In this document: in pieces, positions 1 to 8,103 of the stretch
Position numbering within the stretch: position 1 is the first letter of the stretch
Layout of the letters: the number at the start of each line of letters is the position of its first letter
Origin: Legionella genomosp. 1
GTDB taxonomy: Bacteria > Pseudomonadota > Gammaproteobacteria > Legionellales > Legionellaceae
NCBI GenBank assembly: GCA_945867185.1
Contig: CAMBHM010000022.1
Span: 1 to 12,610, forward strand
Direction: 5' to 3'
Length of the DNA: 12,610 nucleotides
Translations under genes and position numbers: made by a program
The notes under the pieces: generated by a model
The model's input: only the letters and a program-made list of their open reading frames with translations
Database searches by the model: none
Told to the model about the DNA's origin: nothing

Positions 1-2173
1 AAAAACCCCCAGTGGCCGCTTGCTCGAGCAAGGCTTTGCCTTTCTCCAGATCTTGGCTCAATCCAGTTCCTTGACTCAAATAAGTGCCTAGAATAAACGA
101 GATCACCACATTTGAAGGGGCCTTTTGGTACCAATTCAGCGCTTCTGCTTGATTGACAGGGACGGCTATCCCCCGATCATATAAAAGACCCAATAACAAA
201 GCTGCCACGCCATTTCCAGCTTTTGCCTCCGCCGTTGCTACAGAAAAAGCCTCTTGTTGTTTTTTTGAAGAAGGATCCATGGCATTAAAAAAGGCCAGGG
301 GCAATGCCGCTTGCTGAACCCCTGATGCAAACGCACCTTCATATAGTTTTTTCACCAAACGATCACGATTTTGCTTAGTTTGTACACTAAGATCTATTTT
401 CTTTTCACGAACCATCATTTCAGCCAATCGGTATTTGGCAAGACCATCCTCATTTGCGGCCGCCAAATCGTACATGGCCATCGCTTCTTCTAGATCCGGC
501 TTGATAATCAGATCCCCTGCAGCATTGCGATATCCCACTTCATTCATTCTTGCCAGTGCGTATTGCGCATAGGCATTCCCTTTAAAAGCGGCATCCTTTA
601 ACAAAGCCGTTGCTTTCTCATAGTTTGCATCCACCCCCCTTCCTTCCAGATAAATAAGTCCTACATTATATTCTGCACGCAAATCCTGCTGCGCACTGGC
701 AAGCTCATAGGTCTTCATCGCTAACGGGACATCACGAGGCACGCCGATACCCACTTCCAACAATTGGCCTAATGTAAATTCCGCATTAGAATCCCCAAGT
801 GCGGCTCGCCCCTGTAATTTATTGATGAGTGAGGAAGACGTACTGGAAGCCCCGGGGAGCATCGATGTAAACGCTTTATCAATGACATACCGAGGGAACA
901 CCACGTCAGTAGAGACCGCACTCAAACTTGCAGCCAATGCGTCATAATACTCACTGATGCTCAAATCATTGGGATTGGTCATGATAAAATTAGGCTTATA
1001 CAGCGCACCTCTTGTCACCACATCCATATGCGGGGCGGGCAAATAATTATTCTCTTTTAATGCATCTGGATTCCTCCAATCACTCAAAATGCCCTTTAAA
1101 TGATAGCCACTGGCAGCCCACTGCTTGGATTTTCCAAAACTCAACCACAATGCTGCTTGTGCTTGTGCCAAAGCAGGGGTTCCCTGTGCAGTTCCAGCGG
1201 CTTTTTTCTGCCAAGCTTTTGCTACCGACTCGTCTTTTTCAACCCCCTCTCCCTTTTGGTACATCCCTACCAAAGCCTGTTGTGCTTCAAGCGATCCATT
1301 TTGGGCGGCCCGTAACGTCCACAAAAACGCCACATGCAAATTATAATAAGGGGTTTTTTCTTGTCGATATAATGCCGTCAAAGCCATTTCAGCAGGTGCA
1401 TAATGCGCGTTTGCAGCCTTGGTATACCAATTTTTTGCTTGCTCTAGATTTTTTTCTTGTTCAAAAAACACGCCCATTTGATAGACAGCTGGCAAATAAT
1501 CTTGCGCTAAGGCCTGATCAATCAGCTCTTTCGCTTTCACTCGAGATAACTCGACCAACTTCCCTTGCTCATACAATGACGCCAGCATCAGTTGCGCCTC
1601 AGGGTTTTTTTGAGCCACCGCTTTATTCAACCAAAGAAGGCCTAATTTTTTATTATTAGAGTCCCGAGTGTCCAAAAAACTTTTAGCCACCATACCTTGC
1701 GCGAGACTGTTCCCATTCTTTGCAGCAGCAATATAATAACGTTTCGCAAGATCTGTATTTTTCTTAACGCCCACCCCAAATAAGTAAGCCGCAGCGGTAT
1801 ACAATTGTGCGTCAACATCATTATTTTCAGCCGCTTTTTTAAACCAAATCAACGCTTCACTGGGATTGTTTTCTTTCAATAAGGCATACAGTGCCAAGGT
1901 GCGTTGTGCCGGCAGAAATCCTTTCTCAGCCGCTTTTTGAAAATAATACAACGCAGCACGATTGTTTTTTAATTGGCCATAACCATATAGCTGCATGCGC
2001 GCCATATAGTAATCCACCAACGAATCATGACTCGGTGAAGTGGCCAGTTCCTGCGATGCCTTGATGTACTGCCCTTCACGATAGGCCTCAATTCCGGTGC
2101 CTGCAAACGTCGCATGCATACTCAAAGCGCCCGACAAACACACCCAGGATCTCAGCTTGTTTTTCAATATCAT
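1..2173 (-). CDS. enhC: EnhC-like exported Sel1-repeat protein (C-terminus beyond window edge)
   Basis: Open from ATG at 2173 to the left edge without a stop (724 codons visible), so the 3' end is missing. A good Shine-Dalgarno (AGGAGA) lies just before the ATG. The N-terminus is a signal peptide (basic start, hydrophobic core, likely cleavage after A-T-F-A near residue 24), so the protein should be periplasmic. The mature part is a long run of Sel1-like helical repeats, for example YYFQKAAEKGFLPAQ, ALIWFKKAAENNDVDAQ and LGTYLSQGTGLSQDLEKGKA. The repeats are interrupted around residues 385-450 by a stretch without the repeat pattern. In Legionella, EnhC is a large periplasmic Sel1 protein reported to restrain the lytic transglycosylase Slt and to support growth in macrophages. 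The position directly after enhA and enhB (8-base gap to the enhB stop) supports the name. The function here is inferred from family and synteny. Confidence 0.88.
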   Translation of the reverse strand, partial: MILKNKLRSWVCLSGALSMHATFAGTGIEAYREGQYIKASQELATSPSHDSLVDYYMARMQLYGYGQLKNNRAALYYFQKAAEKGFLPAQRTLALYALLKENNPSEALIWFKKAAENNDVDAQLYTAAAYLFGVGVKKNTDLAKRYYIAAAKNGNSLAQGMVAKSFLDTRDSNNKKLGLLWLNKAVAQKNPEAQLMLASLYEQGKLVELSRVKAKELIDQALAQDYLPAVYQMGVFFEQEKNLEQAKNWYTKAANAHYAPAEMALTALYRQEKTPYYNLHVAFLWTLRAAQNGSLEAQQALVGMYQKGEGVEKDESVAKAWQKKAAGTAQGTPALAQAQAALWLSFGKSKQWAASGYHLKGILSDWRNPDALKENNYLPAPHMDVVTRGALYKPNFIMTNPNDLSISEYYDALAASLSAVSTDVVFPRYVIDKAFTSMLPGASSTSSSLINKLQGRAALGDSNAEFTLGQLLEVGIGVPRDVPLAMKTYELASAQQDLRAEYNVGLIYLEGRGVDANYEKATALLKDAAFKGNAYAQYALARMNEVGYRNAAGDLIIKPDLEEAMAMYDLAAANEDGLAKYRLAEMMVREKKIDLSVQTKQNRDRLVKKLYEGAFASGVQQAALPLAFFNAMDPSSKKQQEAFSVATAEAKAGNGVAALLLGLLYDRGIAVPVNQAEALNWYQKAPSNVVISFILGTYLSQGTGLSQDLEKGKALLEQAATGGF

Positions 2174-2181
2174 GATGTCTC

Positions 2182-2691
2182 CTATCGTGGAATAATGCCG
2201 TAATTAGTTACTTCCCTCACGGCGCCACCACTTGTATTGCTGCTCACAACCCAGTAATTGCCAGCGTTATTCATACCATATTTCACGCGTGCATACTCAC
2301 ACACCTTCAAACTGTCCGCACAATCAACAATTGTCCCATACGTTTCCTTGGCCTTATCCACCGTACAAATATATTTCAATTCTTTCTCACTGGTCGATAA
2401 CACCGCCCATTGCCTGGCTCGAATAACGTGGTTTAAGGACAAACTGCGGGAGCTATCCTCTTTTAACATTTGATACAAATGAACGGATTGTGGCAAGGCA
2501 TTAAAAATAAAATAAAGGGATTGTCGCTCACCTGCTTCCTCCGGCAACAATTTCAGTACTTTTAAATCAAATTGATAACCCACATTCTTACATCCCAATG
2601 GCAGGGTATCCTCGGTTTTAGCTGCCGAAACGAGAAGAGGGAGCGCACAGCATGCTAAGACGAGTACATGCCCAACTGACAGTGATCTCAT
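2182..2691 (-). CDS. enhB: EnhB-like small exported protein
   Basis: 169 residues. The ATG overlaps the enhA stop by 4 bases (ATGA), which suggests translational coupling; AGGAGA lies 5 bases upstream. The first ~23 residues form a signal peptide (hydrophobic HVLVLACCALPLLVSA, cleavage likely after V-S-A). The mature protein has four cysteines (C34, C109, C124, C131), an even number that fits disulfides in the periplasm. I see no enzymatic motif. The name rests on its position between enhA and enhC, its size and its export signal. EnhB's biochemical role is unknown to me even in Legionella; a periplasmic partner of EnhA or EnhC is inference. Confidence 0.75.
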   Translation of the reverse strand: MRSLSVGHVLVLACCALPLLVSAAKTEDTLPLGCKNVGYQFDLKVLKLLPEEAGERQSLYFIFNALPQSVHLYQMLKEDSSRSLSLNHVIRARQWAVLSTSEKELKYICTVDKAKETYGTIVDCADSLKVCEYARVKYGMNNAGNYWVVSSNTSGGAVREVTNYGIIPR

Positions 2692-3527
2692 TGTGTTCTC
2701 CTTGTTGCAGGCAAGCGATCAGGATCTTGCCAGGCACTGAGTGGTCCAGAAGCCGCATCCGACGCTTGTCCCAACGTCGTTTTGGGAGGAATATATTCCT
2801 TACCCCCCATCAAAACGGGACGCACAACGACTTTTGTTCCTTGAAAATGATTCCGATCATTGGAGATCTCAACAAACGTTTCATTCAACCATTTTGCATC
2901 CCGAACAAACATTCGCACACACCCATGACTTGCACGATATCCTGGAATATCATCTGAGCCATGCAGTGCAAACCCTTTATGGAAATACATACAATAGGGC
3001 ATCTTAGCACCCCCTTTACCTATCGGAAAAATATCCGATTTACAATGTTCATTTTCCTTACTGAACACCCGGAATATACCAGTCATTGTCCGGCAAGCCC
3101 TATTGCTGTCTGGGCATTTGTCTCGCCCTGAAGCAATAGGACCCCATTTCACCAATTGTCCTTCAGCATCATAGGCACCCCAGGCCAGTTTGTCTTGGTC
3201 CACGATGATTTCTTTTTCACCACCTGAATCTATTTTTAAAGGAAACGGTGCGAGATCAAGCAAGCTTACCGCTGCCAAGTGACGTGGCACCACGATTTCT
3301 TTACCTGGCCACAACGAATTATAGTTTCGGTTCACACGCTGAACCAAGTCTCGTTGCTGCTCATCCGGAAACAAGCTCGCCCAACTTTGTCCATGCGTCA
3401 CTTTCACGCACTCATATTCAGAATAGGCGCACAATCCAGGGCCATAATACACGGGCTTAACCTCTGCGGGATCCGCGTGAGCCATAAGTGGTACACATAA
3501 TGCCAAGCATGTCATCCATTTATTCAT
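2688..3527 (-). CDS. enhA: EnhA-like L,D-transpeptidase (YkuD domain) with LysM-like segment
   Basis: 279 residues from ATG 3527, chosen over an in-frame ATG at 3566 because it puts a signal peptide (MNKWMTCLALCVPLMAHA) at the N-terminus and has AGGGG upstream. Residues ~39-81 look like a LysM-type wall-binding segment (VKVTHGQSW, then NYNSLWPGKEIVVP). The YkuD catalytic region follows: H189 in ALHGSDD, then S200-H201-G202-C203-V-R205, the L,D-transpeptidase signature with the nucleophilic cysteine. Such enzymes form 3-3 crosslinks in peptidoglycan or attach proteins to it, acting in the periplasm. The C-terminal ~40 residues are polar and probably flexible. It is the first gene of the enhABC operon and overlaps enhB by 4 bases. 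The catalytic call is firm; the enhA name rests on synteny. Confidence 0.87.
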   Translation of the reverse strand: MNKWMTCLALCVPLMAHADPAEVKPVYYGPGLCAYSEYECVKVTHGQSWASLFPDEQQRDLVQRVNRNYNSLWPGKEIVVPRHLAAVSLLDLAPFPLKIDSGGEKEIIVDQDKLAWGAYDAEGQLVKWGPIASGRDKCPDSNRACRTMTGIFRVFSKENEHCKSDIFPIGKGGAKMPYCMYFHKGFALHGSDDIPGYRASHGCVRMFVRDAKWLNETFVEISNDRNHFQGTKVVVRPVLMGGKEYIPPKTTLGQASDAASGPLSAWQDPDRLPATRRTQ

Positions 3528-3698
3528 GTCATGATCCCCTATCCTCATTCTATCGAGAAGATACATCCTTCATTTCATTATTGACTAGTTTTTAAAGAAA
3601 TGTGGGCTTTTATATTAAATTTAATGAGTGATAGCGTCTATTTGATTTATTTTTTATCAAATAGACCGTTATATATATATTTTGGGCCCAGGTCCAAT
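3528..3698. other. AT-rich intergenic region between uvrC and enhA
   Basis: 171 bases with no credible gene. It should hold the enhABC promoter (minus strand) and any uvrC terminator. I see a strong hairpin (listed separately), a 12-base palindrome ATTAAATTTAAT at 3614-3625, an (AT)5 run at 3671-3680, and a TATAAA on the minus strand at 3614-3609 without a convincing -35 partner. The promoter is therefore not assigned. Confidence 0.5.
3636..3666. repeat. Perfect 10-bp inverted repeat (hairpin) downstream of uvrC
   Basis: GTCTATTTGA at 3636-3645 and TCAAATAGAC at 3657-3666 are exact reverse complements. One further T-A pair can close inside the stem, leaving a 9-base T-rich loop. It begins 32 bases after the uvrC stop in the direction of transcription. 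There is no U-tract after it on the minus strand, so it is not a classic intrinsic terminator. It could stabilise the uvrC 3' end or be an operator for enhA. Confidence 0.6.
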
Positions 3699-5531
3699 CT
3701 ATAGATGAAAATGATGATGGATACGAGCAGCTAAAGTAGGACTGATTCCAGGGACTTTGATCAACTCCTCTAAAGACGCTACAGATAATTCTCGCAATCC
3801 TCCGAACCGGCGAAGCAAGGCTTGACGGCGTTTGGGACCAATCCCTTCTATAGGATCTAACACTGACTGTACACTCTTCTGTTGACGTTTTTTACGATGT
3901 GCTGTGATCGCAAACCGATGGGCCTCATCACGAATATGTTGTAATAAATGCAGCGCAGGATCGTCAGGCGCTAAGGTAAATGTTCGGATCCCCAAGCTAT
4001 TCGATACTAGCAAATGCTCTTGTCCCGCTTTTCGGGCAGGGCCTTTTGCTATCCCCATTAACATCACATCCTGAATGCTTAAAGCATCCAACACCCTTCT
4101 TGCCACCGTGACTTGACCTTGTCCACCATCCACAATCAATAGTTGAGGTCTATCTGTTTTATTTTTAAAATACCGCCTCAAGGCTTGTTCCATTGCAGCA
4201 TAATCATCGCCTGGCGTAAACCCTGAGAGATTAAAACGACGATAAGCTCGTTTTAACGGTCCCTCTTCATCAAACACTACACAAGAGGCAACCGTGTGTG
4301 TCCCTTGTGTATGACTCACATCAAAACACACCATCTCGTGAAGCGGTTCCGTTCTTTCTAAAAGCGCACACAACGCTTTAAAACGCGCTGCCATAGTCTC
4401 TTTAGACTGCTGATGTTGCCTCACGGACAGTCGTAAATTATTGTCTGCAAAATCAAGCCAACGGGCTTGCACCCCCCTTGGATTGATCTGAATTCGACAA
4501 GGTTGACCCCGTAATGATCTCAACATTGACTGCGTGATAACAAGATCAGAGAAAGCCTGGTTACTGATGATCAGTTCAGGAATTCGTTCGGGATGATCGA
4601 CATAATGATGAGCAATAAATGCCGTGAAGACCGCTGACCATACCTCTTCTGAAGAACCCATCCACTGAGGAACCGAGGGGAAAAAAGACTGACTAGACAC
4701 GACTTCACCAGCGCGCACACTCACATACTGGATACAAGCAAACCCAGGGCTTGCTTCAATGATGATAAGATCGGCTTCTCCAGCCGCCCGCACCATCCCT
4801 TGTTGCTCCTGCACCAATCGCACCCGTTTTACCTGGTCACGCAAGCGGGCTGCTTCTTCGAACCGAAGCTCGGATACCGCCTGCTCCATCTGCTCTACAA
4901 GATCTTCCACGATGTGTTGGGATTTACCTTGTAAAAAGCGGATGGCATCCCGTACCGTTTGTTGATATTGCGACGCTGTAATCAATCCAACACAAGGCGC
5001 ACTACAGCGTTTTATCTCATACTGTAAGCAAGGACGACGACGTGCTTGGAAGAAAGGATCGCTACAATTCCGTAGTTTAAAAACATCTTGCAGGGTATTT
5101 AACGTGTCACGCAGTGCAGTAACACTCGGATATGGACCAAAAAACGCCCCTTTGATGGGTTTTTTTTTGGAGCGCATCACGGCCAATCGAGGAAAAGAAT
5201 GGCTAGTCACCATATGAATAAATGGATAGGACTTATCATCCCGCATAAGAATGTTATATTTAGGCCGTAATGATTTAATAAGCGTGCTTTCTAATAACAA
5301 CGCTTCCGTTTCACTACGAGTAATGCTTACTTCTATTCCTACAATCTGACTCACCATGGAGCGCGTTTTGGCCCCCACCTGTTGCTTGAAATAGCTCGTC
5401 ACCCGTTTTTTTAAATTGGCGGCTTTTCCAACATATAGTATGTCTCCTTGGGCATTGATAAACCTGTAAACGCCAGGATCGCTGGTAAGCGTTGAAAGAT
5501 ACCCCTGCAGAAGATTGGAATGAGCACTCAT
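3699..5531 (-). CDS. uvrC: UvrC, excinuclease ABC subunit C
   Basis: 610 residues, the same length as E. coli UvrC. It makes both incisions in nucleotide excision repair after UvrA/UvrB damage recognition, in the cytoplasm. Domains in order: GIY-YIG nuclease at ~18-95 (GVYRF, then [12 protein letters not shown]), which makes the 3' cut; a four-cysteine cluster C156, C168, C176, C180 that matches the iron-sulfur ligands reported for UvrC; a UVR motif for UvrB contact at ~205-240 ([19 protein letters not shown]); the RNase H-like 5' nuclease at ~400-545 with D404 (FDVSH), D442/D443 (GDDYAAM), D468 (IVDGGQGQ) and H538 (DEAHRF); and two helix-hairpin-helix motifs at ~558-610 ([25 protein letters not shown]). 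All key residues are present. Its ATG overlaps the stop of the preceding regulator by 4 bases, as in the conserved uvrY/gacA-uvrC arrangement. Confidence 0.98.
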   Translation of the reverse strand: MSAHSNLLQGYLSTLTSDPGVYRFINAQGDILYVGKAANLKKRVTSYFKQQVGAKTRSMVSQIVGIEVSITRSETEALLLESTLIKSLRPKYNILMRDDKSYPFIHMVTSHSFPRLAVMRSKKKPIKGAFFGPYPSVTALRDTLNTLQDVFKLRNCSDPFFQARRRPCLQYEIKRCSAPCVGLITASQYQQTVRDAIRFLQGKSQHIVEDLVEQMEQAVSELRFEEAARLRDQVKRVRLVQEQQGMVRAAGEADLIIIEASPGFACIQYVSVRAGEVVSSQSFFPSVPQWMGSSEEVWSAVFTAFIAHHYVDHPERIPELIISNQAFSDLVITQSMLRSLRGQPCRIQINPRGVQARWLDFADNNLRLSVRQHQQSKETMAARFKALCALLERTEPLHEMVCFDVSHTQGTHTVASCVVFDEEGPLKRAYRRFNLSGFTPGDDYAAMEQALRRYFKNKTDRPQLLIVDGGQGQVTVARRVLDALSIQDVMLMGIAKGPARKAGQEHLLVSNSLGIRTFTLAPDDPALHLLQHIRDEAHRFAITAHRKKRQQKSVQSVLDPIEGIGPKRRQALLRRFGGLRELSVASLEELIKVPGISPTLAARIHHHFHL

Positions 5532-6187
5532 TGATCTTCGAGAGCGTCGCTAGGACGTTCAATGATCCGGTGCTTCAAAGCAAGAAAAGTGAGTTCCACA
5601 TCATTTTTAATCAATAATTTCTCAAACATTCGATATCGATGACCATTCACGGTTTTACTACTTAAAAATAACCGTGCCGAAATATCGGGTACTGTCATGC
5701 CGCTGGTCAACATGAACATCACTTGCATTTCTCGCTCACTGAGTCTGTCAAAAGGAGACTCCTCATTGGCTTGCAAGCTGCTGATTGCCATTTTTTGAGC
5801 AATTTTTGCACTTAAATATTTTTCACCTCTGACGACACTGCGAATGGCCGCTGCCATTTCCTCAGGGCCTGATTCCTTAGTGAGATATCCCATCGCTCCC
5901 AGTTGTAATACCCGAGTAGGCAAAGGTTCTGCGCTCAATGCAGTCACTGCAATCACACAAACCTGAGGGCTTGTTTTTTGTAATCGTCTTATCACCTCCC
6001 AACCATCGATGCCCGGCATTTTCATATCCAACAACACCACATCGGGTTGATGTTTTTTAACCATGGTCAGGGCTGTTTCCCCATTGTCTGCTTCAGCGAC
6101 GACTACCATGTCAGGCAGATCTTCCAACAATCGCCGAATACCCATCCGCACTAAAGCATGGTCATCAACAATCAAAACGCTAATCAA
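5528..6187 (-). CDS. letA: LetA/GacA/UvrY-family response regulator
   Basis: 219 residues when started at TTG 6187. This start has AAGGAG 6 bases upstream and gives an N-terminus ([10 protein letters not shown]) that lines up with GacA and UvrY and places the phosphoacceptor at D54, as in those proteins. A GTG at 6202 in the same frame has no ribosome site. The receiver domain (~1-120) has acidic-pocket D8/D9, D54 (LLDMKMPG), T82 and K104. A LuxR-type helix-turn-helix occupies ~147-200 ([28 protein letters not shown]). The family is phosphorylated by a BarA/GacS/LetS sensor kinase and activates small RNAs that titrate CsrA, which switches growth phase and virulence. The kinase is not in this window. 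It is co-transcribed with uvrC through an ATGA overlap. The symbol could equally be gacA or uvrY. Confidence 0.93.
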   Translation of the reverse strand: MISVLIVDDHALVRMGIRRLLEDLPDMVVVAEADNGETALTMVKKHQPDVVLLDMKMPGIDGWEVIRRLQKTSPQVCVIAVTALSAEPLPTRVLQLGAMGYLTKESGPEEMAAAIRSVVRGEKYLSAKIAQKMAISSLQANEESPFDRLSEREMQVMFMLTSGMTVPDISARLFLSSKTVNGHRYRMFEKLLIKNDVELTFLALKHRIIERPSDALEDQ

Positions 6188-6199
6188 ACGATGCTCCTT
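6185..6199 (-). promoter_or_regulatory. Ribosome binding site and TTG start that fix the letA N-terminus
   Basis: On the minus strand AAGGAG (6199-6194) is followed by six bases and TTG (6187-6185). This is the only good Shine-Dalgarno near the start of the regulator. An ATG at 6206-6204 is out of frame and the in-frame GTG at 6202-6200 overlaps the Shine-Dalgarno region itself. A rare TTG start would lower translation of this regulator. Confidence 0.7.
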
Positions 6200-6225
6200 C
6201 ACTCATAATGACAAAAAGATCCCTG

Positions 6226-6254
6226 ATGGTATCAATAGTATTAAAACATTACAA
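6226..6254 (-). promoter_or_regulatory. Candidate sigma70-type promoter for letA-uvrC
   Basis: On the minus strand TTGTAA (6254-6249) and TACCAT (6231-6226) are separated by 17 bases; each box matches 4 of 6 consensus positions. Transcription would start near 6219 and leave a ~32-base leader with the AAGGAG site. The -35 box lies 11 bases from the edge of the miniature inverted-repeat element. Judged by eye only. Confidence 0.35.
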
Positions 6255-6265
6255 CCTAACACCTA

Positions 6266-6368
6266 AACGGACCTCATTCAATATCTAGAGCATATAGCAA
6301 GTAAAGCGCAGGAGGGCGGAGCCCGACGAGCCATTGCGGAATGCTCTAGAGATTGAATGAGGTCCGCT
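6266..6368. mobile_element. 103-bp MITE-like element with 28-bp terminal inverted repeats, flanked by TA duplication
   Basis: The left end (6266-6293) and right end (6341-6368) are inverted repeats matching at 26 of 28 positions; both contain GGACCTCATTCAAT followed by TCTAGAGCAT. The 47-base centre has no coding capacity and holds a small GC-rich hairpin (GGGC 6314-6317, GCCC 6321-6324). Immediately outside lie TA at 6264-6265 and TA at 6369-6370, preceded by C and followed by G. Removing the element plus one TA restores CTAG. IS630/Tc1-mariner transposases duplicate TA and IS630 is known for CTAG-type targets, so this is probably a non-autonomous derivative of such an element. No transposase is in the window, so assignment to a family is inference. 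The right end supplies the last base of the phhA stop codon. Confidence 0.75.
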
Positions 6369-7186
6369 TAGCACGCATGAATATGAATACTAGCATTGTT
6401 TTTATCCACTTCAAAAAAAGGCGGAAACTCCCCAAGGGATCGCGCACGTGCTAGAGCAACCATGAGCTTATCTGTAACTACTTCATATAATTGTTGAAAG
6501 GAACCAATAACAAAGTACACAGGCTGCAGTTGGTCAATACGATACGGGGTTCGAAAAGCATTCACGGGATCAAAGAGAACACGAAGAGGGACATCACTTT
6601 CAACGCTATACTCCGTTTCAGTGATCGACGATAAAATACCGCCCCCATAAGCACGCAAACCACTGGATGTTTGTATCAAGCCAAACTCAACCGTAAACCA
6701 AAACAGCCGTTGTAACAAAGGCCAATCAGTCTCCGGAGCACGCAACACAGCGAGCGCATAGTCATGTATAAAATCTGCATAAACAGGATTCGTTAATAAG
6801 GGGCAATGACCAAATAGCTCATGGAAAATATCTGGCTCTTGTACGTAATTCAATTCTTCTTCGCTACGAATAAACGTCGCTGCTGGAAAGTGTCGTTTCG
6901 CCAACAACTCAAAAAATGCACGTGCTGAAATCAAGGCAGGCACTGCAGCAACGGTCCAGCCAGTGGCGACTTGTAATCGTGCACTCACCTCCGACAATTG
7001 CGGGATTTCATCTGCAATTAAACCCAATTGCGATAATCCCTGCAAATATTCATCACAAGCACGTCCAGGCAATAATGTGCGCTGCCGATTGAACAAAATA
7101 CCCCAAATACGATGTTCTTCTGCTGAGTAACTCACCCGCCCAGCCGCATCAGGAAGGTGCGCGACATAACGACTCACAAAGTCCAT
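6368..7186 (-). CDS. phhA: Phenylalanine 4-hydroxylase (PhhA)
   Basis: 272 residues. It converts L-phenylalanine to L-tyrosine with oxygen and a pterin cofactor in the cytoplasm. The catalytic core is complete: HELFGHCPLLT at 122-132 gives iron ligands H122 and H127, and E167 (FWFTVEFGL) is the third ligand. GRACDEYLQGLSQLGL at 41-56 is typical of bacterial single-domain forms, which lack the mammalian regulatory domain. The ATG follows a strong AGGAGG site. It sits 23 bases after bioC on the same strand, so the two are probably co-transcribed. The TAA stop (6370-6368) is formed by the duplicated TA and the first base of the inserted element; the protein length appears unchanged by the insertion. 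No pterin dehydratase (phhB) is seen nearby. Confidence 0.96.
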   Translation of the reverse strand: MDFVSRYVAHLPDAAGRVSYSAEEHRIWGILFNRQRTLLPGRACDEYLQGLSQLGLIADEIPQLSEVSARLQVATGWTVAAVPALISARAFFELLAKRHFPAATFIRSEEELNYVQEPDIFHELFGHCPLLTNPVYADFIHDYALAVLRAPETDWPLLQRLFWFTVEFGLIQTSSGLRAYGGGILSSITETEYSVESDVPLRVLFDPVNAFRTPYRIDQLQPVYFVIGSFQQLYEVVTDKLMVALARARSLGEFPPFFEVDKNNASIHIHAC

Positions 7187-7209
7187 GATCCCCTCCTCTT
7201 CCTCATCGG

Positions 7210-8073
7210 TTAATGACGATAGGTTTTCATCATTTCATCAATCGGAACCATGATTTCAGCCCCTCCTCCTGTCTGGTGCACTTGGCCTTTCCAAGCTTGA
7301 CCATACACGACTTCATACGTCAAAGGACACTTTCCAGTTTCTGTTCGGTAAGCCAACATGGCCTCTTCAAATTGACGCCATATGGTTTTTCCCATCAATC
7401 CAGATCGACGTTTTGGATGAATATGCCGCACCCCTTGCCTTTTTAAAGATCGAAGCAAGTGCGATAACGTCGCATACTGCGCAGTCAAATCTTCTCGATC
7501 AACCACCGGATCTAAAAATTGCGCTGCCAACAAAGCATCACCCAAATCATGTAGATCCATGAATTCATTGATATGTGCATAAGTATCTAGCGTCTCAAAG
7601 GCTTGTCGTAATTCGAGAAAGGTATCAGGACCTAAGGTCGAGAACAAGAGACAACCTTCATAAGACATCACCCGACTCAACTCTTGAAACAACAAAGACA
7701 AAGAGGGGGACCAATGAATGACTTGATTCGCAAACACAAGATCAAAGGCACCTGTTACAAAGGGTAGGGCTGTCATCGTCCCATTCACCAATAAGGCCGT
7801 ATCCCCCCAATCAGATCGATGACGCGCTTGATGCAACATGCCATAGGCAATATCAAGACTCACTACTTCTGCAGTGGCGTATCGTTGTTTTAATTTTTGC
7901 GAGAAGATCCCCGGCCCACACCCCAGATCCAAAATACGTTTCGGCGTCATTTTCAAGTAATCTAAACGCTCAAATAAGCGCGTGCCAATTTCATTTTGAA
8001 TAACCGCAGCTTTTTCATAATGGGCGGATTGTCGCTCAAATGCATTGCAAATGTCAGTCATCACCGTCATCAT
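7210..8073 (-). CDS. bioC: Malonyl-ACP O-methyltransferase BioC
   Basis: 287 residues, somewhat longer than the ~250 of E. coli BioC. It is a SAM-dependent methyltransferase: motif I ILDLGCGPG at 47-55, acidic ribose-binding D74 in VVSLDIA, DLVFANQVIHW at 111-121, and the BioC-type stretch LLFSTLGPDTFLELR at 142-156. BioC methylates malonyl-ACP so that fatty acid synthesis can build the pimeloyl precursor of biotin. The start is uncertain among ATG 8073, ATG 8070 and ATG 8061; GGTGG just upstream favours the first two. Other biotin genes are not in the window. It is divergent from comF with only 30 bases between the assigned starts. Confidence 0.92.
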   Translation of the reverse strand: MMTVMTDICNAFERQSAHYEKAAVIQNEIGTRLFERLDYLKMTPKRILDLGCGPGIFSQKLKQRYATAEVVSLDIAYGMLHQARHRSDWGDTALLVNGTMTALPFVTGAFDLVFANQVIHWSPSLSLLFQELSRVMSYEGCLLFSTLGPDTFLELRQAFETLDTYAHINEFMDLHDLGDALLAAQFLDPVVDREDLTAQYATLSHLLRSLKRQGVRHIHPKRRSGLMGKTIWRQFEEAMLAYRTETGKCPLTYEVVYGQAWKGQVHQTGGGAEIMVPIDEMMKTYRH

Positions 8074-8103
8074 GAACCACCCAACCTCAAGCTTTTAATA
8101 CGC

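Noticed and set aside
1012..1659. 215-codon plus-strand open frame
   Set aside because: It lies wholly antisense to enhC, whose frame is intact with clear Sel1 repeats; the plus-strand product has no recognisable pattern.
3528..3566. Upstream ATG for enhA at 3566
   Set aside because: It would add 13 residues before the signal peptide and has no ribosome site; ATG 3527 has AGGGG and a clean signal sequence.
3671..3680. (AT)5 run as a promoter -10 region
   Set aside because: No -35 partner in either direction at normal spacing and its position is far from enhA.
6301..6340. Centre of the miniature element as a small RNA gene
   Set aside because: Only a 4-bp GC stem and no promoter or U-tract; better explained as internal sequence of a non-autonomous element.
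6260..6374. CAC direct repeats as target duplication of the miniature element
   Set aside because: A CAC occurs on both sides, but the TA duplication in a restored CTAG explains the element ends and the phhA stop codon better; a 3-base match can be chance.
7996..8103. Upstream extension of comF from ATG 7996
   Set aside because: The extension runs antisense through the bioC start and the added residues do not look like ComF.
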